NCBI GenBank assembly: GCA_017463205.1
Contig: JAFTPQ010000065.1
Location: 1 to 53,158 of the forward strand
Length of the DNA: 53,158 bases
DNA from: Clostridia bacterium
GTDB taxonomy: Bacteria; Bacillota; Clostridia; Christensenellales; Borkfalkiaceae
Reading direction: 5' to 3'
Positions 16,946 through 26,162 of the stretch are shown piece after piece; within the stretch, counting starts at the first letter, position 1, and every line of letters begins with the position of its first letter. A program made the position numbers and the translations under genes. The notes beneath the pieces are model-generated. The model ran no database searches. It saw only the letters and a list, made by a program, of their open reading frames with translations, and was not told the DNA's origin.

Positions 16946-19897
16946 ATGGACGAAAAGAACAACGTTGAGTTGGAAGACGCTTTGACCGGCGGTGAAGAAC
17001 AGATTTTAGACATCAGTTCCGACTTGATCCGCGGGCATATCAACACCATCATTTTACGCAGTTTGTATGACGGCGATAAATACGGTTACGATATCATCAA
17101 CGAGATCGAAAAGAAAAGCGGCGGTATGTATTCTTTAAAACAGCCCACCCTTTACAGCGCGTTAAAACGCCTCGAATCGTTAAAATACGTCACTTCGTAT
17201 TATGGGGATTATTCAAACGGCGGCAGAAGAAAATACTTTTCCCTCACCGATCTTGGCAGAAAGGTTACGGAACAAAATCTTTCCGAATGGGAATTTTCCC
17301 GTACGATTATCGACAGTCTCATTTCCGACGGCGAATCCCACTACGATTTTTCTTTCATCACGGAAAAACAAAAAGAATTGTTGGAATTTAAACGCGCATT
17401 GGCGGCGCGCGAACAAGCGTTGGAAGATGAAAAAACGGCGTTGAAAAACCTTAAAAACGAACTTCAACGCGAACGTTCTTTGTTGTCTGCGCAAAGTTCC
17501 TCTTTGTCCTACCAAAAGTCGGATATCAACGAATTGAGAGAAAAAATCGACGCTCAACGCGCGGAATTGGATGAAAAAGAATTGGAACTCAGCCAAAAAC
17601 AAGGCGAGATCGACGCAAAAGAATTGGAGCTTAACGAACAATCGCACGAGTTGGAAAAAGCAAAAGCCGAATTGGAAAGCAAAAGCGCCGAAATTTTGCG
17701 TTTAAAAGAAAGTCTTGAAGCGCAAAAAGCTGCATTTGAAGACAGATACGAAGACAAAGAACGCGAATTGGAAGAAACGAAACTGCTTTATACCGCCTCC
17801 ACTTCCGCATTGAATGAAGCACAAGAAAGTCTTCGCGAATTGGAAAATAAATACGCTCGATTGCAAGAAGAAGCGCAGTTTATCTCTGAGCAGAGCGCAA
17901 ACAGCGAAGAATTAGAAGCCGCAAAAGCCGAGATTCTTGCCGTTCAAGCCGAACTGGAAGATAAAAAAGCGATCATCGCTTCATTAAATTCCGCGATCGC
18001 CAACCAAGAAAACACCATTCAGTTGTTGAAAAATGAAACGGAAAATAAAACAACGGAATTTTATAACCGTTCGTTAGAGATCCGCGCGCAGTTGGCGCAG
18101 ATGGAAACACAAAAAGAGAAAAACGAAGCCGAACGCCGTGAAATAGAAGCAAAAGCGAACGCTGCGGAAACGTTACGCCTTCAATTGGAAGAAAAAGAAG
18201 CGGCTTTGATCGAACGGGAAACGACGCTTTCCGAACGCGAAGCTTCGTTAAACGAATGGACGGAACATATGCAGACGTTGGACGAAAACGCCTCCACTGC
18301 CCTCGCCAATCTGGAAGACAAGATGCGCGAACTGAGCGAAAAAGAATCGCAACATCGCGAATTGTACGAAAATTGGGAAAATGAAAAGCAAGCTTTAAAT
18401 GAAGAACGTTCTCGTTTAAACGCCGATCGCGAGGCTTTTGAAAACGAACGCAGCGAATTGCAAAACAAATTGGAAACGTTGGAAGTTGAACGTGATTCTC
18501 TTCGCACTGAATACAACAAATTGGAAGAAGCGAAAGAAAATATCGAAAAAGAAAAAGACGCCCTTCGCGAAGCGCAAGACGGCTTAAAATCCGAACGCGA
18601 ACAAATCGAAAAGAAGATTTACGAAGTGACGCAACAAGAATACGCTTTGGAAGAAAAACAACGCGCATTAGAATCAAAAACAACGGAAACGGCAGCCACT
18701 TCCGAAGAAACGCAACGTAAGATCGACGATTTAAAGAAGCGCGAAGACGAATTGAAAGCCAACCTCGAAAAATTGGCAAAAGATCAAACCTCCCTTCAAG
18801 AACAACAAAAAGATTTGATGACAAAACAAACGATCTACAACCAACAACAATTTGATTTTGTCACTCGGAAAAACGCTTTGGCGGCGCAACAATTTGAATT
18901 TGCCGACAAAATGAGCACCTACAACGGTCAGGTAAAGGTCTTTAACGAAAATCTTGAAAAGTTGGAAGCAGAACGCTCCGCCCTCTACACCGAACGTCAG
19001 CAATACGAAGAACAGGCGCGCGCGTTGGAACAGAAAAAGATTGCGTTTATCGAAGAACAATCGAAATTGGAAAAAGAAAAAACGACGTTTGAAAACGAAC
19101 GTATGGAAGCCAATAAAAAGACTTTGGAAGAACGTTCCGGATTGCAAGCAATGCAATTGGATCTGCAAGAACGTGAGCACAATCTTTTATTGCGTGAAAG
19201 CGAATTAAACGGTATGATGCGCGATTTGAACAATCGTCAAATCCGTATGTCGCAAGAAAATAACGGTTATGAGGGATATGAAAATCCACCTCATTACGGA
19301 TATGAACAACCCCGTCCTACGATGCCTTCTATGCCCTATGCGCCTCGTCCTCAGGACGTTCCTTACACCGAATTGCGCGATCGCGCACAAGCAGACCGTA
19401 TCAAATTGAACACGGCGGGCAATATGCACACCTCGTATGCGCAACCGATCAATGAAAACGCAGGAAATACAAAAGGCAGCGAGCGTTATAACGTGGGCTT
19501 AACTTTGTATAAAGCTGCGCTGATCATGTTCTGTATCGTTGCATTCGAGAGCCTTGTGGTATTTTTCCTGAAAGATATTTTACAAATTTCAGCCGCATAC
19601 CCTGCTATCGCTTTCTCCGTTGGGTTCCTTGCATTCTTGATCTGTGTGATCTTGTATGCATACGGTTATCGTCCGCAAGCAAGACGGAAAAAACACCCCT
19701 CGTATATCCCCACCGCCTCCATTATTTTCGTGATCTGCGTGATCATCGTCACAATGGTTGCCGTGTACAGCCAAGCACAGATGTCCGATCCCAAACAGTT
19801 GTTTGCGTATATTATCATCCCTGTGATATATTTGGCTAATATTTTGGTGTTCGTCTTGTTCTATCACACGTTTTCAAAGCGTGACAACAGAAGATGA
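16946..19897 (+). CDS. PadR winged-helix domain fused to a long coiled coil and four membrane helices
   Basis: A 983-residue protein starting at ATG 16946, which follows CAGGAGG by five bases; an upstream start at 16880 would add 22 residues without a ribosome site. Residues about 28-110 are a PadR-type winged helix (DKYGYDIINEIEKKSGG, QPTLYSALKRLE, GGRRKYFSLTDLGR). Residues about 140-790 are an almost unbroken charged coiled coil rich in Glu, Lys, Gln and Leu heptads. A Tyr/Pro-rich linker follows, then four hydrophobic helices from about residue 860 to the C-terminus (LYKAALIMFCIVAFESLVVF and three more). Ordinary PadR regulators are 100-190 residue soluble dimers. This protein would tether DNA to the membrane or sense envelope state; that is inference. 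It is a monocistronic gene with its own promoter and terminator. Confidence 0.9.
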   Translation: MDEKNNVELEDALTGGEEQILDISSDLIRGHINTIILRSLYDGDKYGYDIINEIEKKSGGMYSLKQPTLYSALKRLESLKYVTSYYGDYSNGGRRKYFSLTDLGRKVTEQNLSEWEFSRTIIDSLISDGESHYDFSFITEKQKELLEFKRALAAREQALEDEKTALKNLKNELQRERSLLSAQSSSLSYQKSDINELREKIDAQRAELDEKELELSQKQGEIDAKELELNEQSHELEKAKAELESKSAEILRLKESLEAQKAAFEDRYEDKERELEETKLLYTASTSALNEAQESLRELENKYARLQEEAQFISEQSANSEELEAAKAEILAVQAELEDKKAIIASLNSAIANQENTIQLLKNETENKTTEFYNRSLEIRAQLAQMETQKEKNEAERREIEAKANAAETLRLQLEEKEAALIERETTLSEREASLNEWTEHMQTLDENASTALANLEDKMRELSEKESQHRELYENWENEKQALNEERSRLNADREAFENERSELQNKLETLEVERDSLRTEYNKLEEAKENIEKEKDALREAQDGLKSEREQIEKKIYEVTQQEYALEEKQRALESKTTETAATSEETQRKIDDLKKREDELKANLEKLAKDQTSLQEQQKDLMTKQTIYNQQQFDFVTRKNALAAQQFEFADKMSTYNGQVKVFNENLEKLEAERSALYTERQQYEEQARALEQKKIAFIEEQSKLEKEKTTFENERMEANKKTLEERSGLQAMQLDLQEREHNLLLRESELNGMMRDLNNRQIRMSQENNGYEGYENPPHYGYEQPRPTMPSMPYAPRPQDVPYTELRDRAQADRIKLNTAGNMHTSYAQPINENAGNTKGSERYNVGLTLYKAALIMFCIVAFESLVVFFLKDILQISAAYPAIAFSVGFLAFLICVILYAYGYRPQARRKKHPSYIPTASIIFVICVIIVTMVAVYSQAQMSDPKQLFAYIIIPVIYLANILVFVLFYHTFSKRDNRR

Positions 19898-19932
19898 TCT
19901 ATCGTCTTTAAAAACTTAAATTGTAAAAAAAT

Positions 19933-19968
19933 AAATTCCCTTTTGCGTTTCAGCTTAAGGGAATTTTT
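19933..19968 (+). terminator. Intrinsic terminator after the PadR-coiled-coil gene
   Basis: Arms AAATTCCCTT and AAGGGAATTT enclose a 14-base loop and are followed by TT and AT-rich sequence. Confidence 0.8.
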
Positions 19969-20069
19969 ATATATCGACGTATTTCTATCATCCGAGGCGA
20001 TCTTCCCCCTCGTTTATAAAATTCTTATGGCGATACGCATAAAACTTTGCCTAAATCTTTCAAAAACAA

Positions 20070-20098
20070 TTGACGAACGCCCTGCAATCTGCTATAAT
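20070..20098 (+). promoter_or_regulatory. Promoter of tRNA-Val
   Basis: TTGACG, 17 bp, TATAAT; the mature tRNA begins 17 bases after the -10. Confidence 0.85.
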
Positions 20099-20114
20099 AT
20101 TAAAGTAATGAAAC

Positions 20115-20191
<77 letters not shown>

Positions 20192-20201
20192 GAGAAACTT
20201 G

Positions 20202-20255
20202 ATCCGAACTGCTTTCGTTGGATTTATACCCGTGAATGGTTCGGATTTTTTCTTT
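20202..20255 (+). terminator. Intrinsic terminator of tRNA-Val
   Basis: Arms ATCCGAAC (20202-20209) and GTTCGGAT (20239-20246) are followed by TTTTTCTTTTT. The loop is long, about 29 bases. Confidence 0.7.
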
Positions 20256-20286
20256 TTATTGATCCTATAAAAAATAACACATATGC

Positions 20287-20322
20287 GAAAAGCGGAGCAA
20301 TCTAACGTTGCCCCGCCTTTTT
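20287..20322 (-). terminator. Terminator downstream of the ABC exporter gene
   Basis: Arms GCGGAGCAA and TTGCCCCGC pair with one A-C mismatch. T runs flank both sides, so it could work in either direction. It lies about 55 bases past the exporter stop. Confidence 0.6.
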
Positions 20323-20377
20323 AGTTGTTTTTATGTCTTCATTCGTATGAAACAAACGTTGAAACGCATTTTGCCCG

Positions 20378-22105
20378 TTATTCTTTAAATTGATAGCGGT
20401 ATAATTCCGCATACGTTCCGCCAAGCGCGATCAACTGTTCGTGATCCCCTCTTTCGCAAATTTTTCCGTCTGTCACAACCAATATTTCGTCGGCGTTCTT
20501 CACTGTGGACAATCGATGCGCTACGACAATGGTCGTGCGGCCGATCGAAAGCTCGGACAATGCCTTTTGCACCTGCATTTCCGTCATATTATCCAGCGCG
20601 CTGGTCGCCTCGTCCAAAATCAAAATAGACGGATTTTTCAAAAATGCCCGCGCAATAGAAATCCGCTGTTTTTGTCCCCCCGACAATTTTACTCCGCGCT
20701 CTCCCACTTCCGTATCATATCCGTTGGGCAATCCCATTACAAAATCGTGAATATTCGCACGCTTTGCCGCCTCGATCATTTCTTCTTCCGATTTTTCGGG
20801 CGAACCGTATAAAATATTATCTTTGACACTGCCCGAAAACAAAAATACGTCTTGCGACACGACCGCCATTTTTTTTCGTAACGTTTCCGTCGATACGTCG
20901 TTGATATTCACTCCGCCAATCGTAATCCGTCCATCTTCACAAACGTAAAATCTCGGCAATAGATGACATATCGTCGTTTTTCCTCCACCCGAAGAACCGA
21001 CCAACGCAACCGTCTTGCCCTTTTTTACCGTAAATGAAACGTCTTTTAATACGTCAGCGCCGCTCCCGTCCTGTGTTTTATAACCAAACGAAACGTTCTC
21101 AAAACAAATATCACCGTCCAAATCCGCCGCAACGGCTTTCTTGGGTTGATATTCCGACGGCGTATCCAATAATTCGCAAAACCGATTAAAACCCGTCATA
21201 CCGTCTTGAATTTGCTCAAAAAGATTGATCAACGTTCTGATCGGCGTCAACAGCATTGTTATGTATAAAATATACGCCGTATAATCGGGAATGTCGATCA
21301 TTTTAAAATAACACAGCAATCCACCCGAAACCAATGCGATCAGATATAAGAAATCGTTAAACGCCGTCATGCCCGCATGAAAACCGCCCATAGCCCGATA
21401 CGCTTGTTTTCGCGCATTTTTAAATTGATCGTTTACGTCATCAAATTTTTGCCGTTCGGTTTCTTCCGCATTATAAGCTTTCGTGATCCGTATTCCCGAA
21501 ACGGAAGATTCGATTTCCGCATTCAACTCCGCAACCTTTTTACGGGATTCGTCGAAAGCCCGATTCATTTTTCCTCTTGCTTTCGCCGCAAATAAAATCA
21601 TAAACGGAACGTATAAAAATACGATCAGCGCCAACCAAGGATTGATAAACGCCAACATAACCAACGCACCGATGACCGAAATGAACGAATTGAACAAATC
21701 TTCAGGCGCATGGTGCGCGAGTTCGGACACTTCAAACAAATCGTTGACGATCCTCGACATAATATTGCCCGTTTTATTTTCGTCGAAAAAGGAAAACGGC
21801 AACGTTTCGATATGGCGGAACAAATCGCGCCGCATGTCCCCTTGTATTTTCACGCCAAGTACGTGTCCCCAATATCCGACAATGAACGTTAAAACGCTTT
21901 TTAAGGCATAGATCAACGCCAACACAATTGCCCATACGATTAGTAATCGCAGATTTTTATTGGGAACGTAATCGTTCATGATCGTCCGCGCGATCATAGG
22001 ATAAAACATATTACACACCGAAATGATAAACGAACAGATCAAATCGAAAATAAACATCTTTTTGTGCGGCTTGTAGTATCGGAAAAATCTTTTTATTTTT
22101 TTCAT
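20378..22105 (-). CDS. ABC transporter, fused membrane and ATPase domains (MsbA/multidrug type)
   Basis: A half-transporter exporter that would act as a dimer. From the ATG at 22105 it is 575 residues. It starts with a basic N-terminus (MKKIKRFFRYYKPHKK), followed by six membrane helices over about residues 20-305, then an ATPase domain with Walker A GSSGGGKTT, the signature LSGGQKQR, Walker B ILILDEATSALD and the switch histidine in VAHRLS. The substrate cannot be told from sequence; drugs, lipids or peptides are all possible. A further upstream start at 22168 would put 21 residues before the basic N-terminus and across the promoter, so 22105 is preferred. The gene stands alone between tRNA-Val and tRNA-Thr with its own promoter and terminator, with no paired second half-transporter. 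Confidence 0.92.
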   Translation of the reverse strand: MKKIKRFFRYYKPHKKMFIFDLICSFIISVCNMFYPMIARTIMNDYVPNKNLRLLIVWAIVLALIYALKSVLTFIVGYWGHVLGVKIQGDMRRDLFRHIETLPFSFFDENKTGNIMSRIVNDLFEVSELAHHAPEDLFNSFISVIGALVMLAFINPWLALIVFLYVPFMILFAAKARGKMNRAFDESRKKVAELNAEIESSVSGIRITKAYNAEETERQKFDDVNDQFKNARKQAYRAMGGFHAGMTAFNDFLYLIALVSGGLLCYFKMIDIPDYTAYILYITMLLTPIRTLINLFEQIQDGMTGFNRFCELLDTPSEYQPKKAVAADLDGDICFENVSFGYKTQDGSGADVLKDVSFTVKKGKTVALVGSSGGGKTTICHLLPRFYVCEDGRITIGGVNINDVSTETLRKKMAVVSQDVFLFSGSVKDNILYGSPEKSEEEMIEAAKRANIHDFVMGLPNGYDTEVGERGVKLSGGQKQRISIARAFLKNPSILILDEATSALDNMTEMQVQKALSELSIGRTTIVVAHRLSTVKNADEILVVTDGKICERGDHEQLIALGGTYAELYRYQFKE

Positions 22106-22133
22106 AATCGACCGTCTTCTTGCGTTTTCTTTT

Positions 22134-22162
22134 ATTATAACATTTTTATTGAAAAAATGCAA
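22134..22162 (-). promoter_or_regulatory. Promoter of the ABC exporter gene
   Basis: TTGCAT, 17 bp, TATAAT on the minus strand, 28 bases before the chosen start codon. Its position within the longer possible frame supports the start at 22105. Confidence 0.75.
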
Positions 22163-22262
22163 CAACATCTTCTTTTATCCTTTTATTTATCACAGGAATT
22201 TCATTTATCCTGAAAATCTTTTTAATTGTGAAAACTTTTTTTTAAAAACATGCCTTTTCAGC

Positions 22263-22291
22263 TTGACATTTCTTGAAATTTTAACTATAAT
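22263..22291 (+). promoter_or_regulatory. Promoter of tRNA-Thr
   Basis: Consensus TTGACA, 17 bp, TATAAT; the tRNA starts 24 bases later. Confidence 0.88.
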
Positions 22292-22314
22292 GTCATAGTA
22301 ATGTTTCAATATAT

Positions 22315-22390
<76 letters not shown>

Positions 22391-22418
22391 AAAGAACACC
22401 TTTTCGGTGTTCTTTTTT
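22391..22418 (+). terminator. Intrinsic terminator of tRNA-Thr
   Basis: Arms AAGAACACC and GGTGTTCTT around a TTTTC loop, with a T run, immediately after the CCA. Confidence 0.9.
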
Positions 22419-22503
22419 CGTTCTGCAATTAGCCGATTTGATCATAACCGTATTTTTTCATTGTGATATTTATGTGATATTTCCATATTATCATAGAAAA
22501 AAG

Positions 22504-22532
22504 TTGCAATCCCATATTGTATATGCTATAAT
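22504..22532 (+). promoter_or_regulatory. Promoter of the lipoprotein gene
   Basis: TTGCAA, 17 bp, TATAAT; the start codon at 22556 follows after 23 bases, with an AGGTGG ribosome site between. Confidence 0.75.
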
Positions 22533-22555
22533 GAAGATAGCTTATTGAGGTGGCT

Positions 22556-23206
22556 ATGTATACGCAAAAAAAAGCATGCTCACATTTCGTGATTTATATA
22601 TCGATTGCCTGCGTTTTATGTTGCACGGCTTGCAACAAAACCGATTCCTACGATTGGCAGAACGTCGATCTTCTCATGGAAACAACCGGCGAAGAAAGCA
22701 ACAGCTATACCACCGACGGTTCGCCGGTGATGTTCGGAAAGAAAATCGATATATATTATCATAAAGACGCAGAAGCCGAAACGTTTATTCGCTTACAGAA
22801 ATGGTATGATGATATCGGTGACGATTATTATACGCTGATTTTTGACAAACATTATTATCAGTTAGTCGATCATTACATCGTTACCGTTAAATATTCTTGC
22901 TCGTATCATTACAATACGGAATATTCTTATCAATTTGAAACAGTTGGATTGAATTATTTCAAAGGCGAAGAAGAAACGTTTGATCAATTTTACCGCCATA
23001 TCTTTTGTATGGTGGAAAATAAAAAAATGCAGGACGGCAAATTTTTATCCTGCGATTTCAACGAACAACCTATATTCGGGTTTGAGAAAGACGGAAATTT
23101 TTCTTTCCCCTACGATTTAAATACCTATTGGAACGATTTGATGTCTTTCGGCTTTGAAAAAACAACCGAATTTTTAACGCAAAACCAAATAGAATTATTT
23201 TATTGA
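22556..23206 (+). CDS. Probable lipoprotein of unknown function
   Basis: A 216-residue protein starting at ATG 22556, which follows AGGTGG; an in-frame GTG at 22550 overlaps that ribosome site and is less likely. Residues 1-28 look like a lipoprotein signal: basic start, a hydrophobic stretch (FVIYISIACVLC) and a lipobox-like CTAC just before NKTDSYDWQN. The residue at -3 is Cys rather than the usual Leu, so lipidation is probable but not certain. The mature part is acidic and rich in Tyr, Phe and Asp, with no repeats or recognised domain. It is a single-gene unit with its own promoter and terminator between tRNA-Thr and rny. I do not recognise the family. Confidence 0.75.
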   Translation: MYTQKKACSHFVIYISIACVLCCTACNKTDSYDWQNVDLLMETTGEESNSYTTDGSPVMFGKKIDIYYHKDAEAETFIRLQKWYDDIGDDYYTLIFDKHYYQLVDHYIVTVKYSCSYHYNTEYSYQFETVGLNYFKGEEETFDQFYRHIFCMVENKKMQDGKFLSCDFNEQPIFGFEKDGNFSFPYDLNTYWNDLMSFGFEKTTEFLTQNQIELFY

Positions 23207-23225
23207 CGTAAATCGGCATAAGATT

Positions 23226-23266
23226 ATCCCTCTCTTTGAAACCAAAGAGAGGGATCTGTTTTTTAT
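23226..23266 (+). terminator. Intrinsic terminator after the lipoprotein gene
   Basis: A 13-bp perfect stem (ATCCCTCTCTTTG paired with its complement) around an AAAC loop, followed by CTGTTTTTTATTTT. The same hairpin lies seven bases beyond the rny stop, but without a good T run on that strand. Confidence 0.88.
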
Positions 23267-24879
23267 TTTGCATATTCAACGCCGCGGAATTCGCGAATGA
23301 CGTTGACTTTGATCTGCCCGGGATATTCCAATTCCGTTTCGATCTTCTTCGCAATATCCTTTGCAAGGAACAACGCTTGCGCATCGTCCACCTGTTCGGG
23401 TTTCACGATAACGCGCACTTCGCGTCCCGCTTGGATCGCATAACTCTTTTCTACGCCGTTAAAGCTCGAAGCGATCTCTTCCAATTTTTCCAAACGTTTT
23501 ACGTAATTCGTACCCATTTCGCGTCTTGCGCCCGGACGAGCCCCCGAAATAGCGTCAGCCGCTTGGATCAGCACCGCTTCGATCGTTTTGGGTTCTACGT
23601 CGCCGTGGTGCGCCATGATCGCATTGACAATGTTGGCGTTTTCTTTATACTTCTTCGCCAAATCTGCGCCGATTTGGATATGCGTACCTTCTTGTTCTTG
23701 GTCCACTGCTTTCCCGATATCGTGCAACAAACCTGCTCGTTTTGCAAAATTGACGTCCAATCCCAATTCGGCTGCCATCTGTCCCGCAAGCATCGAAACT
23801 TCCACCGAATGTTTGTATACGTTTTGTCCGTAACTCGTTCTAAATTTCAAACGGCCGATCAACTTGATCAATTCGGGATGCAACCCGAAAATGCCCGCTT
23901 CAAACACTGCCGCTTCGCCCGCTTCCTTGATCTGAAGATCCATTTCACGAGAAACTTTTTCCACCGTTTCTTCAATTCTTGCAGGATGGATACGACCGTC
24001 GTTGATCAATTTTTCCAGCGACAAGCGCGCAATTTCGCGTCTGACCGGATCAAATCCCGACAAAATAACCACTTCGGGCGTATCGTCGATGATCAATTCG
24101 ATACCCGTTGCGTTTTCCAACGCGCGGATGTTTCTGCCCTCTCTACCGATGATACGCGCTTTCATATCGTCATTAGGCAGAGGTACGACGGAAACGGTGA
24201 TTTCCGAAGCTTGATCCGCCGCGCATTTTTGAATCGCCAAAGCAATGATCTTCTTCGCATTGATATCCGCTTCGTCTTTCGCCTGCTGTTCCATATTCCG
24301 AACCTGCACGGCTACGTCGTGGCGCGTGCTGTCGAGAATTTCTTCCGTCAACAAACGCTTTGCTTCCTCTCTGGTAAGCTGCGCCACCTTCTCCAACTCT
24401 TGCACCATCAATTCGTGTTGCGAACTGAGTTTTTCCTGCAATTGCTGCACCTCTTCCTCTTTCTTCAAAAGGTGCGTCTTTTGCTGTTCGAGTGCTTCCG
24501 TCTTTTTGTCAAGCGTGTCCTCTTTTTGCGTCAACCGCTGTTCCATTCGCTGGATTTCGGCTTTCTTTTCTTTGGTTTCACGCTCGAACTCGTTTCGTAA
24601 TTTTAAATCCTGTTCCTTAGCTTCAAGCAGAGCTTCTTTTAAAGCTCTCTTGCTTTCTTCTTTTCCTTGGGCTTTGATGCGTTCGGCTTCCGTTTCGGCT
24701 TCGCTGACGATCTTTTTCACACGGTCGTCTGCCGAGCCGACTTTTTTCTCGGTCGTGTTCTTATACAACAACAAACCGACAAAACCGCCCGCAACCAATG
24801 CTACGACCGCAACTGCGATCGCGATCCACATAGGCATTGTAGCAGAGAGAAACAGGACGCTCAAATTAACATTGTGCAT
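23263..24879 (-). CDS. rny: Ribonuclease Y
   Basis: Membrane-anchored endoribonuclease that starts mRNA decay in Firmicutes. The 538-residue protein has an N-terminal membrane helix (about residues 17-38), a long charged coiled coil (about 45-215), a KH RNA-binding domain with [13 protein letters not shown], and an HD metal-phosphohydrolase domain with the motif LLHDIGKA and AHHGD. Length is close to the usual 520. The ATG at 24879 follows AGGAGG by seven bases. It has its own promoter and follows the recA terminator, so it is transcribed separately from recA although the gene order matches Bacillus. Confidence 0.97.
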   Translation of the reverse strand: MHNVNLSVLFLSATMPMWIAIAVAVVALVAGGFVGLLLYKNTTEKKVGSADDRVKKIVSEAETEAERIKAQGKEESKRALKEALLEAKEQDLKLRNEFERETKEKKAEIQRMEQRLTQKEDTLDKKTEALEQQKTHLLKKEEEVQQLQEKLSSQHELMVQELEKVAQLTREEAKRLLTEEILDSTRHDVAVQVRNMEQQAKDEADINAKKIIALAIQKCAADQASEITVSVVPLPNDDMKARIIGREGRNIRALENATGIELIIDDTPEVVILSGFDPVRREIARLSLEKLINDGRIHPARIEETVEKVSREMDLQIKEAGEAAVFEAGIFGLHPELIKLIGRLKFRTSYGQNVYKHSVEVSMLAGQMAAELGLDVNFAKRAGLLHDIGKAVDQEQEGTHIQIGADLAKKYKENANIVNAIMAHHGDVEPKTIEAVLIQAADAISGARPGARREMGTNYVKRLEKLEEIASSFNGVEKSYAIQAGREVRVIVKPEQVDDAQALFLAKDIAKKIETELEYPGQIKVNVIREFRGVEYAK

Positions 24880-24971
24880 TTTGTGCCTCCTGTATTAAAA
24901 TTATATTGATAAAACCATTATTCTAACGGATTTTGGATCAAATCCGACTTATAATTTTTTCTATCAAATAT

Positions 24972-25000
24972 ATTTTACAATATATTTTACAAAATGTCAA
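24972..25000 (-). promoter_or_regulatory. Promoter of rny
   Basis: TTGACA, 17 bp, TAAAAT on the minus strand. The spacer and -10 lie within two near-copies of an ATATTTTACAA direct repeat. Confidence 0.75.
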
Positions 25001-25044
25001 ATGTTTGGTTAAAAATAGTTTCCAATATAATGAAATTATTTATC

Positions 25045-25082
25045 AAAATGACAGAGCGAACATTGTTCACTCTGTCATTTTT
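25045..25082 (-). terminator. Intrinsic terminator of the recA operon
   Basis: A long palindrome: AAAATGACAGAG and CTCTGTCATTTT, extended inward by GAACA/TGTTC with one mismatch. It begins nine bases after the recA stop. Confidence 0.82.
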
Positions 25083-25091
25083 CAAAACGTC

Positions 25092-26129
25092 TTATTCTTC
25101 TTCCGCATTTTCCTCGGTTTCTTCCGTTTTTCCTTTCGCGGCATCGCGGATCTTTTGATCGATCTCTGCCATCACTTCGGGATTTTCTTTCAAATACATA
25201 CGCAATTTTTCCCTGCCTTGCGCGATCTTATTCCCGTTATAACTGAAAAACGAACCGCTCTTTGCGATAATGTCGTATTGAACGCCCATATCGATGATAC
25301 AACCTTCGCGAGAGATCCCTTCCCCGAAGACGATATCGAATTCTGCCTGTCTGAACGGAGGCGCTAATTTGTTTTTCACCACTTTCGCTTTGGTTCTGTT
25401 CCCCATTGCGCCATCCGCGTCTTTTAACGTGTCCATTTTCCGTACGTCTAAACGCATACTTGCATAAAACTTCAAAGCTTTACCGCCCGGCGTCGTTTCG
25501 GGATTTCCGAACATTACGCCCACTTTTTCACGAAGCTGGTTGATGAAAATAACGCAAGTTTTCGATTTATTGACGATCGCCGTCAATTTTCTCAATGCTT
25601 GCGACATCAAACGAGCCTGCAAACCAACGTGCGTATCCCCCATATCGCCTTCGATTTCCGCTTTCGGCGTCAATGCCGCAACCGAGTCGATAACGATAAT
25701 GTCCACCGCAGAACTTCTTACCAAGGCATCGGTGATATCCAACGCCTGTTCGCCCGTATCCGGTTGGGATACGTAAAGATCGTCCAAATTTACCCCCAAT
25801 TTCTTCGCATAAACGGGGTCGAGCGCGTGTTCTGCGTCGATAAACGCCGCAACGCCACCCATTTTTTGCGCTTCTGCGATCGCATGCAACGCTACCGTCG
25901 TTTTACCGGAAGATTCAGGGCCGTAAATTTCGATAATTCTGCCGCGAGGGAACCCGCCGATCCCCAACGCCAGATCCAACGTTAAGCACCCCGAAGGGAT
26001 CACTTCGATCTCCGCTTTCCCCGCTTCATCGCCAAGACGCATGATAGAGCCTTTTCCGTATTGCTTTTCAATTTGCAACAATACGGCGTCTAACGCTTTC
26101 ATTTTTTCCGAGTTTTTCTCATTTGCCAT
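25092..26129 (-). CDS. recA: Recombinase RecA
   Basis: Forms filaments on single-stranded DNA for strand exchange and triggers LexA self-cleavage. The 345-residue protein has Walker [10 protein letters not shown] (residues 70-78), Walker [13 protein letters not shown], the L2-loop region ([22 protein letters not shown]) and the acidic C-terminal tail [10 protein letters not shown]. It shows no intein. It is the last gene of the ftsK-rimO-pgsA-cinA-recA unit, 33 bases after cinA. No obvious LexA box was seen directly upstream, which fits with reading from within the operon. Confidence 0.98.
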   Translation of the reverse strand: MANEKNSEKMKALDAVLLQIEKQYGKGSIMRLGDEAGKAEIEVIPSGCLTLDLALGIGGFPRGRIIEIYGPESSGKTTVALHAIAEAQKMGGVAAFIDAEHALDPVYAKKLGVNLDDLYVSQPDTGEQALDITDALVRSSAVDIIVIDSVAALTPKAEIEGDMGDTHVGLQARLMSQALRKLTAIVNKSKTCVIFINQLREKVGVMFGNPETTPGGKALKFYASMRLDVRKMDTLKDADGAMGNRTKAKVVKNKLAPPFRQAEFDIVFGEGISREGCIIDMGVQYDIIAKSGSFFSYNGNKIAQGREKLRMYLKENPEVMAEIDQKIRDAAKGKTEETEENAEEE

Positions 26130-26162
26130 TTGTCTATATTCTCCTATTTATTTTTTTACAAT

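Noticed and set aside
23236-24600. 454-codon plus-strand frame opposite rny
   Set aside because: It lies entirely antisense to a clear RNase Y gene, its product is rich in Phe, Arg and His as expected from mirror reading, and it has no ribosome site or promoter.
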